Shown here: in pieces, positions 53,037 through 64,000 of the stretch
Layout: the number at the start of each line of letters is the position of its first letter
How positions within the stretch are numbered: position 1 is the stretch's first letter
Assembly (NCBI GenBank): GCA_009746045.1
Contig: RPFO01000132.1
Span: forward strand, 889,090 to 953,089
DNA length: 64,000 nt
DNA from: Mesostigma viride
Lineage: Eukaryota; Streptophyta; Mesostigmatophyceae; Mesostigmatales; Mesostigmataceae
Reading direction: 5' to 3'
The notes under the pieces: model-generated
What the model was told of the DNA's origin: nothing
Databases searched by the model: none
Seen by the model: the letters and a program-made list of their open reading frames with translations, nothing else
Translations under genes and position numbers: made by a program

Positions 53037-56000
53037 TCAATAGTCCACGTTGGGCACCATCTTGGGGTACAGGCAGCCGACTGACTTGTCAATTTCCTGC
53101 CAAAACTCCATCGCTGAACTGTGATCCCGGTGCCGTGTGTTGCGGTAGATCTGTGGGGGGAGTGAGCACAACCATTTAGTATGTGGGGCAGGCATCGCAC
53201 AGGGTTCAGGTTCGGGTTCGGGTTCAGGTTCGGGTTTGGGTTCTGGTTTGGGTTCGGGTTCCAGGTTTTGGTTTGGGTTCGGGTTTGGGCTCGGGTTCGG
53301 GTTTGGGTTCAGGGGTGCCACTTGGACAAGGGCAAGGAGGTGCCAGGAACATGGCTGTCATCTCTGGACCATGGATATTTCTCATCCCAGGCAAGAGGAA
53401 GCAGCATGAGATGAGCCGGAGCGTGGAACTTGTGTCACAGTAGGCACCGTTACAGACGAGCAGCGGATGGTGTCCCAACTTCATGCGGTGTATCGGACCA
53501 TGCGGCCTGCTAATCCTGAATGCCCACACAGCCAGGCATCATAAGATATAGCGGATCTAGTTACGGCAACGAATCACCGCAACCGATCAGGACAACCGAC
53601 ATCCACAGTAAGCCACCAGTCAACCACAGCTACTATCCAAGGCGACCAACCCTAGTCACGCCGGTGAACGATTCCCACCAAACAACCCATCCGACCACAC
53701 ATCGCCATGATCATCTCGCACCATCCACCCATTGAACCACCCATCACCAACCAATCATGCCACGCACCGTCATGACCAGTACGTTCCACGCGCGCACTTT
53801 GGTGGAGTCGGACATCTTGTCATCGTCGAAGCGGAAGAAAAAGCCGCGAGCTGCTCCCCGGAAGCAAAAGCGAGCATGGCAAGGAAAGCGAGCATGACAA
53901 GAAAGCGAGCATCACAAGGAAGCGAGCATGACAAAAAAGCAAGCATGACAAGGAAGCAAGCATGACAAGAAAGCAAGCATGACAAGGAAGCAAGCATGAC
54001 AAGGAAGCGAGCATGACAAGGAAGCGAGCGTGACAAGGAAGCAAGCATGACAAGGAAGCAAGCATGACAAGAAAGCAAGCATGACAAGGAAGCAAGCATG
54101 ACAAGGAAGCAAGCATGACAAGGAAGCGAGCATGACAAGGAAGCGAGCATGACAAGAAAGCAAGCGTGACAAGGAAGCAAGCATGACAAGGAAGCAAACA
54201 TGACAAGGAAGCAAGCATGACAAGGAAGCAAGCGTGACAAGGAAGCAAGCGTGACAAGGAAGCAAGCATGACAAAAAAGCAAGCATGACAAGGAAGCAAG
54301 CATGACAAGGAAGTAAGCATGACAAGAAAGCAAGCGTGACAAAAAAGCAAGCATGACAAGGAAGCGAGCATGACCAGGAAGCAAGCATGACAAGGAAGCG
54401 AGCATGACAAGGAAGCAAGCATGACAAAAAAGCAAGCATGACAAGGAAGCGAGCATGACAAGGAAGCAAGCATGACAAGGAAGCGAGCGTGACAAAAAAG
54501 CAAGCATGACAAGGAAGCGAGCATGACCAGGAAGCGAGCATGACAAGGAAGCAAGCATGACAAGGAAGCAAGCATGACAAGGAAGCAAGCATGACAAGGA
54601 AGCAAGCATGACAAAAAAGCAAGCATGACAAGGAAGCGAGCATGACAAGGAAGCGAGCATGACAAGGAAGCGAGCATGACAAGGAAGCAAGCATGACAAA
54701 AAAGCAAGCATGACAAGGAAGCGAGCATGACAAGGAAGCAGGCATGACAAGAAAGCAAGCATGACAAGGAAAGCGAGCATGACAAAAAAGCAAGCATGAC
54801 AAGGAAGCAAACATGACAAGGAAGCAAGCATGACAAGGAAGCGAGCATGACAAGGAAGCAGGCATGACAAAAAAGCGAGCATGACAAGGAAGCGAGCATG
54901 ACAAGGAAGCGAGCATGACAAGAAAGCAAGCATGACAAGGAAGCAAGCATGACAAGGAAGGGAGCATGACAAGGAAGCAAGCATGACAAGGAAGCAAGCA
55001 TGACAAAAAAGCAAGCATGACGAGGAAGCAAGCATGACAAAAAAGCAAACAAGCATGGCGGGCAACCATGCGCAGTGATGGAAGCAAACGCACACACAGG
55101 CGTGTTTTGAAGCGTTGAGACCAAGGTTGTAGAGTGACTATTGAAGGTTGTATTACTATTACAATAATTTTCATTATTATAATAGTGAAACCATGAGGTT
55201 AAGGTCTATAATGATAAGGTTTTACCATCATTATAATCTATATGATTAATTTGGCAAGGTGGGGGTCATCCCGCACTATACAGGGCATTGCGGAGTACCC
55301 CCCAACCAAAACGAACCGGAGTGACTGCCCACCACTCCGCGCGAAGCGCCCAGCGAGCGCAGCGAGCGGCGAGCGAAGCGAGCACCGTACTGTTCAGCGG
55401 GCCGCGAGCGAAGCGAGCACCGTACTGTTCCCCTCTCCGGAGCGCAGCGAAGGACCACGTACCACGAACTACACGTTACTCCGGAGCGAAGCGAAGGAGC
55501 ACGATGTACCACGAACTACGCGTAGCGGGCAGTCCCTCTACAACTGCCCAAAAGGTCTCTCTACCGACCCAAAGTGACTTTTTTTGGCTGGGCGAAGCCA
55601 GCGGGTCACACTAGTTGTTGTTATTATTGAAGCCTTGAGATGAAGGTTGTATAAGACATGGCAACTGCCGCAGAGCCGGGCACACGATCCTATGGGGCAC
55701 GCGTGCGGACCCAGGAGAAGGAGAAGGATGCCCTTCCCCGCTTTAAAGCCATGCCGGTTTGCCGACGACGTACCTGACAGCTGTCCCTCATTACCGCATG
55801 CTTTTGCGTCGTCAGATGCTAGTATACATTGTAAATGTGCACACCATACACATCGAAAAGCGTGAACCACCAGCCACAATACGTCCCTCCACAGTAGCCA
55901 TCAAACCAGAATGGCAGACCAACAAAGTACTACCCGCCCATGAACAGAGCTACAAACCCCAAAGCTGTGTTCATCTCTGAGTTGTAACGGTCACAACACA

Positions 56001-57385
56001 ACGACACGACCGGGAGACATCCCAGGCATCCCATGCATAACAACTACGGCAGTTACTAACCCCTACAACTTTGAGCATGCCTGGCAATCGATGGGGCAAC
56101 AAGCAGCACATCTGCGGACATACCTCTGCGAAACACCTCCACGATGCCGCCATCCTTGAACCAAGGCCAGCCCTTGAACTGCCACTCCTTGCCGGCGGTG
56201 ACGATGCCAACCACCAGCTTCCTGCGGCCACCAGCACAATGCATACCGAGGGGGTGGGTGGGTATGGGGGGGTGGGCACACACCACATGCAGGGGGCAGG
56301 AAGTGACGGGCCATGGATGAGGAATGGGAGGGAACACGCCACCCAAACGTAAAATGGAGACAGGTCTGTCAACAATAGAAACGGCTTTCAAAAGGAGTTG
56401 CCTCCCGAAGCACAATTTCTCGCCCTGCACGGGCCTTGTTGGACAAGAGAACATGGCGAGGCAGGCAACCACCACCCAGGTGGGGGTGAAGAACAGCCAC
56501 CCCAGGGCAGGCCATGTCGGCACGCACCACTGCTCCTTCTGCAGTCCCGTGACGTTGTCGGTGACCTGGTAGGTGACCTCCCGGTTGCGCCCAATCGACC
56601 GCTTGATGAGCATGGAGGAGGCCTTGGCCTGGGCGGCGCCGGCTGGTTCCAGTTGCTGCCATGGAACAAACCTGAGGCCGGGGGGGCAGGAGAAGAGGAT
56701 GTGGGCGGGTAGGTGCACCAGAGGAACGGGCACCGAACAGCAGGTGACTCTTACTACTGTTAGCGGTTCAATAGTTGCAGTATAAAATGATGTACAGGGT
56801 GGGCGATGTCCAGAGGGCAAGGAGAGGGCGAAGAGGCGCCTGGCCTAGCCGCAAGGGCATCCCCGACCACCGAACAGCACCGATCCCCACAAAAAAACAG
56901 GATGATGCATCCAGGCATCCATGCAGGTTTCCACTGATGGTTGAGACCCAGAACATGGGCCAGCAGATAACATACCCGTCTCACAACTGAAGATAGACAA
57001 TCCTTGCCCACCCACCCACCTTCTTTCCCGTCCCCCCCCCCGCAGCCCTCCCCCCCCCAACCAGCCCTCCACCCCCTGCTGTACTCCTTCCCCTGCCCTA
57101 CTACACCCCCTGCCCTACTCCACCCACCTGCCCCACACCTACCTGCTCTACTCCACCCACCTGCCCTATTCCACCCACCTACTCTACTCGACCCACCTGC
57201 CCCACACCTACCTGCTCTACTCTACCCCCTGCCCTACTCCACCCACCTAACCTACTCCGCCCCCTGCCCTACAGCCCCCCACCTGCCCTCCTCCAGGAAC
57301 TCCTTTGCGTTGAGCATGTTGATCATGGACGCGTAATACGGTGGCACGACAATGATCGGGTGGCCCTTCTTGGCGCCCGAGGAAG

Positions 57386-57470
<85 letters not shown>

Positions 57471-60400
57471 TGTGTGTGTTGGTGGAAGGGAGGAGGAAGG
57501 GGGGAGGGGAGGGGAGGAGGGAAGGGGGAGGGGTGGACGCATAGGAAAGCGACCCATGCACACACACAGACAGGCACACACGCACACACAGGCACACACA
57601 CAGGCACGCACACGCGCACACACGCAGGCACACACGCACACAGGTGTCAGGATACTGGCAGCGATCAGGGTACTGCAACACGAGGCGTGGCAAGGGCCAT
57701 CCCTCGTCAAAAGAGTTCCCATTCAAGTCGCATTCAATTTGGATCCACAGTCGGATTCAAGTTCCCTGGTTCTACAACAGGTGCCCGCAGCAACCAGGAT
57801 ATTGACAGCCACCAGGGTATCAGCAAATAGGGGCGAGCGAATGGGGCGATCAGTCAGGGAGCAATCCACGGGTGCCCAATCGAGTGCTCAAGCGGGCCCG
57901 CATGAAAAATTGCCCGTGTCAATGTTGTCACATGGTGTCGTACGATGTTGCCACAAGATGTCAGCGGAGCCACACGCAAAGGACAAGGACCATGGCCCAA
58001 CAAATACTGGGGCCGTTGCCCTTGAAAATTGGACAACTTGCACACAGAGATCGCCACAGTTCCTGGGGGGGGGGGGGTAAATACTGGTGCATAGTTGGGG
58101 GAAGGGAAGTACATGCCAGATTGGGCGTACAGGTACGTGCTAGATTATGCACATGTCCAAACCGCGGGGCTGTGCATAGACACGCATGACAGCAAGGGCC
58201 ACCCTGCCAGCCCCAACAAGGATGATGCACAAAAATTACCACAGCAGAAGGCCTAACAGGACGCTGCAAGAAAGAAATAAAAACTGCAAACCGTGCCCAG
58301 GATGACCCCAGGCAAGTGCCTTGCGCACGGTTGCCCTGTGAAGCGATTGTGCCATCACTCACTTAAGACCAGCCCCCCAAGGGGAGAAACCCTGTCACTC
58401 ACCCTGGATGGCAGCCGCGTGCCGGTCATTGTGGGACGCGTGGGGCGGCGCTGTGAGGACGCGTGAGGGCGGCGCGGGGCGCGGCCCCGATGCGGATGCG
58501 GGCGCGGGCGCGATGGGTGCTGCTGCATGGGCATCCGGTTTGCGGTTGCCGAACCCTCCCAATGTGTCGATACCCAGGTCCTCCGCATCTGTGGTGGTCC
58601 ACACAGGCCAAGACAAGAGGAAGAGGAAGGGGGCAAGACCAAGACAAGAGGAAGATGGGGCAGGACCATGCATGGGACCAGGAAGGGGAATACGGGTGGG
58701 GGAATGCCACAGAGGATATCAATACCCAGGGGGGGGGTCCTCGGTATGGGGCAACAACACGAGCACACAGAAAGCAGCAGCATGAGCACATGGTACGCCG
58801 TCGCAGCAAGAGGAAGGGGGAGGAAACGTAAGGAAAGGCACATCAGGCGCAACGAAAGGCGCATCAGGCACAAGGTGCTGCTTCTAAATTAGGTGTCAAC
58901 GCCCAGCTCCCCCGCATCTGTGGCTGTCAAAGAAGGGGTGCACAGGACAGGGGGCACAAGGATAAGGGCGTGCGAGCAGGGCCACGGCAAGGCTGCACAA
59001 GGAGCCGGCCATGCGGGGCATCACTACCAAGGATCAGGCAAGGCGATGGGATGCGGTTACTGCAGCACACGACCTGCAGCCGCAACGATAGGCAGGATAC
59101 CCCGTCGACGCACCATGAAACCCTTTGACACCCCCCCCCCTCCCTCCCCCCTTCCCTTCCCCCCTCCCTCCCCTCTGCCCCCCCTCTTCCCTCCTTAATC
59201 TTGCCCCTCTTCCCTGCACAACCCGCCCCTGCTGTGCCTTCACCTGTCACCCCAGCTGGTACGAAACCTGGCATGCCCTCCTAGGCTTTGCAGGGACGAT
59301 CACTTGACAGGGGTTCGAACCCATCACTCCAGCGCCCCCACGCCCACCCACCCTTGATGGTTCTGCACACCCACAGATATAATGCGAGAACGAACCGTTG
59401 GTGTCGCCGATTCCATACAACCGCACACGCACCGTTGGTGCGCAGATATGACTTCCAGAACTGCCCCTCCTCCTCCTCCCCGTAGCGGTGCCGCCCTTGG
59501 CCCGCCACGGGCAGCCGGCGGTCCGCCGGCGCGGGCCCCTTCCCGCCCCCACCCTCCTTGCCTCCCCCATGCGCCCTGCGGTCGTCGTCCGCAGGCTTCT
59601 TGACAGGTGGAGGCTTCTCGTCGGCAAGCTTGAGCACACGCTCCAAATTCTGATGAAGCCACAGTGACGATGGCCAAGAAGACGACATGTGGCGGGTAAG
59701 GGGCACGTGCGGCGACGTGCGGCAATGTGAGAGATTGTGAGGGGCATGAGGTCAGGACGGGTGGGAGGGATAGGTGGGGTAAAAGCGGTGTAAGGGGTTT
59801 GCACGCTTCACGCCGCAGGTTCCCATGAACACACCAAGAGACAAGCCACAAAGGGACCATGACTACGAGCCCCATACACCCTTCAGGATCCAAGACCGAG
59901 CAGAGCCGCCAAGGACCCCCATGTGGTTGCCACAAGGCGAACAACGAAGCAGACGCACGCGTGGTAGACACTCCCAATGTGGACCATCGCAATGCTCCGC
60001 GAACCTGTGTATGCTCCCCACCGACATCACGAACACTGCCACCACCGAACCTGTGTATGCTCCCCACCGACATCACGAACACGGCCACCAGCGCCACCAC
60101 CGCCAGCGCCACCACCACCACCACCACCAGCGCCACCACCGCCAGCGCCACCACCACCACCACCTGCCACCAACCTTTGAGACCTCTGCTCCCACCCTGT
60201 ACTTACTGGGGCATGTTCCCCCCCCGGTCCCCTCCCCCCGCCCCATCCCTCCACGGCGCCCCCCCCCCCGACACCCCCCACCCCACCTTCGCGGGCCCCT
60301 AACACAACCGCCTTTCTACCCCCCTCACCTTCTTGGGCATTCCCCAGCCAGGCACCTACCTTCTTGGGCGTGAGCAGCATGCTGGTGCGGTCGAGCAGGC

Positions 60401-62401
60401 TACTCTCGCGCTCCATAATGAGCGATGTGGGCGACTTGGGCACGGTGATGCCGGCGACGTCCCCCTGCTCGCATGGGGCAGCCAGGGCATATGCAGGGCA
60501 TGGTGGGTTGGGCAAGGGACGCGGGTGTGGATGAAACTCTATGATTAGCACGAGGCATGCGCATGTGGGCACACACTTGCTGTGCACATACTGCAATGCG
60601 TCACCTACGTCCGCCATCACATCCCCCTCAACCCTCCTCCATTCCTCTCGCCCTCCCCCTTCCTCACTCACCCTCACCCAATAATCTATCTCTGCACGTC
60701 CCCACCTCCACAACACCCATGAGCATCCCCTACCCCGCTGCCCTCTCCTCCTTACCTCCCTCTCATCTCCCCGTAATCATACTAGACTCCCCATCTACCG
60801 CTTGCTCTGAGTTCCCACCCCTCACCATCCAGTCACCCATGCTCCCCACTCCCCACTGCTCCTAGCCCCCCCCCTCTCAGCCCCCCAGGTCCATTAGCTC
60901 TTATCCCTCCCCTTCCCCTTGTCTATTGCCCTCTCTCCCCCTTATTGACCGCCCTCCCTGCCCCTTGTTTTTATTGCCCTCTCTCCCCCTTATTGACCGC
61001 CCTCCCTCCCCCTTGTTTTTATTGCCCTCTCTCCCCCTTATTGGCCGCCCTCCCTGCCCCTTGTTTTTATCGCCCTCTCTCCCCCTTGTCTATTGGCCAG
61101 TTCCCTCCCATCCTCCCCCATAACAGCCACCACATTCAGCCGCGCCTTGCCTCCCCCATATTCACTGAGATCATCGTTTTCGCCCCTCCCCACCCCGTCA
61201 CCAATGCTCCACACTCCCCGCCTCCCCCTTGTTTACCCTACTAGCCCCCTCCTCACCTCCCCCTTGTCGGCCGCCACGTCCAGCCGTGCCTTCTTGGCCT
61301 CCGGCGGCTCCGCTGGCTCCACGCGCGCCGGCTCGCGTTCGGGTGCAGAGGGAGTATCTTCCGGCTTCTTGGGCAAGGGGACGGGGGCGGGCACGGGCGC
61401 ATCCGCTTGGATGGCGTCTGTGGCATCCACCTCGCCGCGCAGGTACTGCAGCAAGTTACGCCTGTAGGTGTGTGTGGGCCGGGCCAAGTGCAAGGGAGGG
61501 GCGGGGGGCGTGCGGGGGAGAGGGATGAGGGAAGTACTTGAAGGTTGGGCAGGGGCCCTGGCGGGGTCCCAAACGCCAGGAAAGGGGCGAGGAAGGGGCG
61601 GGGGAAGGGGGGGGGGGCAGGGAAATGAAAGGGGGGTAGGGTGTTCGGAATGCAAGGGGGGCAAGGTGTTCCGAATGCAAGGGAAGCAGAGGTGGAAGCG
61701 GCGGGCAGCACAATCTCCCGAGCATGTCTACAGTATTTAGTATCGAAAACCAACCAACGCGGTTGCCTTGCGAAACACTAGACTCTTAAATCATGGGCAG
61801 GGAGATGCATCAAAGTGCCGGGGAACATTATTAGGATGGGAACATCATCGGTGTGGACCACTGGCGTGGCAACTGGGTACGGATGTCAGCAGCTAGTCGA
61901 GGGAGCGGGCAAAGCTCGCCGCTGCAAAGCCTAGGAAGACAACTAGCTTAGACAGAGCTGACAAGCTGGCTAGAGAGAAAGCAGCTAGAGCAGACGGCAG
62001 AAAGGTTCGCCCATGCTTCCTTCCTTCCTTCCCTCCTTTCTTCATGTGGCTCATTTGGGAGAGTCACGAAGAACATGATAGCACGTGGCAAAGGGATAAG
62101 GAGCTTACTCCTGACCAGCGTTTTACCTGTCGACCAGAGAGACGGGGGGGATGTTGTCTTTCTTCGCATCCCTGAGGTAGGCGGTGTACTGGAACCCGGC
62201 CTCGTTGGCCTCGGCGTACTTGACGCAGTACCAGACGGCGGCCAGGGTGTAGAAGCTCTTGGTGGCCGTACCCATGTAGGACGTCGGCGCGTCCTTGTTG
62301 AAGGCGATCTCATTCCCGAAGCAGAGCGTGTCACCAAGCAAGGCTACCTCCCCGAGCCTCTTGCTCGACGTGTACTCTCGTAAGAGTGTAAGCGGATCCA
62401 T
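53037..62401 (-). CDS. CDC73: CDC73 (parafibromin), Paf1 complex subunit, ten exons
   Basis: Exons (minus): 62401-62127, 61461-61257, 60464-60360, 59649-59433, 58588-58403, 57385-57283, 56671-56528, 56221-56124, 53850-53768, 53150-53037. All introns are GT-AG, phases agree, and the CDS is 1530 bp (509 residues). The N-terminus MDPLTLLREYT...LCFGNEIAF...FYTLAAVWYCVKY, then RRNLLQYLRGEV, is the Cdc73 N-terminal domain in plant form. The C-terminal Ras-like domain shows HPIIVVPPYYASMINMLNAK, VTYQVTDNV, KEWQFKGWPWF, GFFFRFDDDK, VRAWNVLVMT and RNTRHRDHSSAMEFWQEID. Cdc73 acts in the nucleus with RNA polymerase II in elongation and histone modification. An in-frame ATG at 62437 exists, but MDPL fits the family. 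Introns are 306-2273 bp and repeat-rich. Exon 5, Ala/Pro-rich, is the least certain. Confidence 0.93.
53203..53317. repeat. GGGTTC/GGGTTT minisatellite in CDC73 intron 9
   Basis: Imperfect hexamer array, about nineteen units, ending roughly 50 bp before the acceptor of exon 10. It looks like a degenerate telomere-type sequence, but the units are not those of a regular telomere. Confidence 0.85.
53861..55055. repeat. 17-bp satellite array in CDC73 intron 8
   Basis: About 70 copies of a 17-bp unit (aaggaagcaagcatgac with A/G variation). The right-hand side of exon 9 touches it: the array begins about 10 bp from the acceptor at 53850. The reverse complement is pyrimidine-rich and lacks stops in all frames, which creates three overlapping 420-440-codon open frames with no biological meaning that I can support. 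Confidence 0.93.
55314..55600. repeat. Short GCGAAGCGA-type repeats in CDC73 intron 8
   Basis: Repeated pieces such as gcgagcgaagcgagcaccgtactgttc (twice) and ctccggagcg.agcgaagga (twice), plus many gcgaagcg and gagcgcagcga words. Their style recalls the short dispersed palindromic repeats of chlorophyte organelle genomes; an organelle-derived insertion is possible but unproven. Confidence 0.6.
57387..57470. repeat. (TG)n microsatellite at the acceptor of CDC73 exon 6
   Basis: About 40 TG units. On the coding strand this is (CA)n running directly into the AG acceptor of exon 6 (57387-57386). Confidence 0.95.
57540..57645. repeat. CA-rich imperfect repeat in CDC73 intron 5
   Basis: Imperfect cacacacgca/ggcacacac units; an older companion of the adjoining TG array. 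Confidence 0.8.
60917..61095. repeat. 48-bp minisatellite in CDC73 intron 2
   Basis: Nearly four copies of a unit of about 48 bp (core gccctctctcccccttattg). Confidence 0.88.
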
Positions 62402-64000
62402 GATAGCTCTGACTTTTTGCAGACGGAAAGGAGTCAATTAGAGTAACCTTGATAGTATTCCCAATCCTAATCACTGACCCAAAACCAAAAAGAGCGAAAG
62501 ACGCAGATATTGACTTCTGCAGTTGGCCAGGCACCTTCTAGGCAGCCCATGGTTCCCAGCATCGCATTGACTGCAGTGCCACTGCTCCATCGCTCATCAA
62601 ACATGTATAGCCTCCGACGTGTCTAACAAAATGGTAAAGAAGAATGGTGGTACCTTCGTGAGCATTCGTCCCGCGGCGTTACCGGAGCGAAAGCCGATGT
62701 TATGTATAATCAAAGTCCCACAATCAGAGGTATAATCAGATATGACCAAGGGGCACGTCGAAAGCTACCGCCATGATTTCAAGTAAAACCAGCAATTTCT
62801 CACAGCCAAACGGTAAGCTTGTTAAAATCAATTGCACTACAAAGGATTCGGTCTAGACTGCCATTGCTGGTCTATGAACATTTGACCATACTACCCTATG
62901 CACCTGCCATAAACTCACGCGCAAATCGCAACCTTTTTGTGTTTTGTGTTAGGAAAGAGGTTTTGCACGTGCGTCGACTGTCGTGTGCAGAAAATGGGCT
63001 CCTGTTCTGGGCGTACAGAAGAGCCCTGCGCGAGCCCGACTCCTCCCAAGCAGACGAAAACGGCATGAACGGAAAGCGCTTGTATAACGCAGTATCTTGG
63101 ATCTGGAAACTGTGAGACGGGTGCCACCGTACAACCGCCGTCAAGTGGACGCCAAAGCAATTTAATGTTTACAAGGTTTCTTGTGCATCGGAACGACCGA
63201 ACGGGAGGGCAGTCCTGTGCCGGGACGATTGGATGGGAACTAATATCTTTCTTAGGACGTGAGACAACGACAGGACGGGAACTCATCGTTTTCTCACGAC
63301 GTGAGACAAGGACGGGATGGGAACTAATCTTTTTCTCACCCCGTGAGACAACGACGGGATGCGAACTAATATCTTTCTCACCCCCGTTAGACAACGACGG
63401 GATTATCTTTCTCATCAGATAGCGGCGTGGGAATACAGACTGGCTATCGATACTGACTGATCTATATCAAGTCAGACGGTATTAGGCATTAATAATAGTT
63501 ATTTCATATTGTGATAACTCTGTCGGGTGGGAATAAACTGACCGCCTAATTACTGACGTGAGGACTAGCACGTCGATGCATTTTCCTTCGGCCCTGCTGC
63601 TTCGAATAACACCCACCCACTTTTTAAGGAAGCGATAATGTCGAGCAGCTCCATGCATCCATTCTGCCACACAACCATGCGCTTTCCATGCACGAGACGA
63701 CCAGCATATGACGCATGAAATTGTGTGGATCCGGACGCGTGAAAATTGAAGCCTGCCTTTTCAATTGCCGCATTACCGAGTCAATTTCGGGACCATGAAG
63801 ATGAGATGGATTTGGAAATGGATGGCAGTGTACGTTTCAGACAGAACTACGAGGCGTACGGTTACATCTGGACCTAGATGGCTACATGCTTCGAAGGATG
63901 TCGCGTGATCAGTGCGTTTGTTCACAGCGGCCAGGAGTTTAAATTGTGAGCATCACTGCTGCGGGTTCCTCTCTGTATCTCAAATGGAATTACCGTCAAT
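62402..64000. other. Upstream region of CDC73, no gene seen
   Basis: Must contain the CDC73 5' UTR and promoter, but no clear core promoter motif could be assigned. Small ORFs on both strands, including 62819-63115 (+), show no recognisable domain. A tandem repeat at 63222-63415 is the only structure. Confidence 0.4.
63222..63415. repeat. 42-43-bp minisatellite upstream of CDC73
   Basis: Four to five units of the type gtgagacaacgacgggatgg followed by gaactaatctttttctcac. Confidence 0.85.

Noticed and set aside
53861-55055. CRISPR-like array
   Set aside because: Head-to-tail 17-bp units without spacers in a eukaryotic intron; it is a satellite.
53770-55174. Three overlapping minus-strand open frames of 420-441 codons rich in Cys, His, Leu and Phe
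   Set aside because: They are the stop-free frames of a 17-bp satellite whose length is not a multiple of three; all three frames give the same peptide style, and the array lies in a CDC73 intron.
59254-59335. tRNA suggested by ggggttcgaaccc and a gctgg/ccagc pairing
   Set aside because: The acceptor stem pairs for only five bases, and no D-arm or A box fits; it lies in a CDC73 intron.
62819-63115. 98-codon plus-strand ORF upstream of CDC73
   Set aside because: There is no recognisable domain, the composition is not coding-like, and the opposite strand is equally open.

Overview
The window looks like nuclear DNA of a green-lineage eukaryote, most likely a chlorophyte alga. The host evidence is one recognisable gene, CDC73, on the minus strand at 53037-62401. 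It has ten exons with matching GT-AG junctions, and its N-terminus starts MDPL..., as in land plants. Almost everything else is transposable elements nested in one another, with minisatellites. No rRNA, convincing tRNA, CRISPR or bacterial-type operon is visible.

Layout. (1) 437-6973 is a Ty1/copia element (E1) with near-identical 483-bp LTRs. Its middle is replaced by an inverted LTR fragment, into which a 3.4-kb DNA transposon (1646-5063) has inserted. (2) 7514-10114 (-) is a multi-exon gene of unknown function with homopolymer frameshifts. (3) 10130-17740 (-) is Ty3/gypsy element A: protease, C5-cytosine methyltransferase, RT, RNase H, integrase, PHD finger. It is split by a 1.9-kb transposon flanked by TTAA (12704-14602). 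(4) 18463-29390 (-) is a second, more decayed element of the same architecture (B). Its gag is split by a 2.85-kb gag-only LTR element (26058-28908) with a perfect 5-bp target duplication. (5) 29396-34064 (+) is a 5'-truncated copia element (D). Its integrase is interrupted by three successive 5'-truncated LINE copies, all at one 13-bp site, and it has a retropepsin-like domain between integrase and RT. (6) 36912-40810 (-) holds LINE remnants. (7) 40811-51549 (+) is a complete chromovirus-type Ty3/gypsy element (C) with 572-bp LTRs and CCGGC target duplications. It carries a viroplasmin/RNase H1-type domain ORF before gag, a chromodomain, and an unidentified ORF after pol. (8) 52219-52652 is a short LINE copy with a clear target duplication. 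(9) 53037-62401 (-) is CDC73, with tandem repeats in several introns. (10) 62402-64000 has no gene that I can see.

The most interesting system is the pair of Ty3/gypsy elements that encode their own cytosine-5 DNA methyltransferase between protease and RT, and also end in a PHD finger. Retrotransposon-borne methyltransferases are known from dinoflagellates and charophytes. The combination with a PHD finger, and a Pro-to-Glu change next to the catalytic cysteine in both copies, deserve checking. Many frameshifts fall in homopolymers or in otherwise young elements, so some apparent pseudogenes may be sequence errors.
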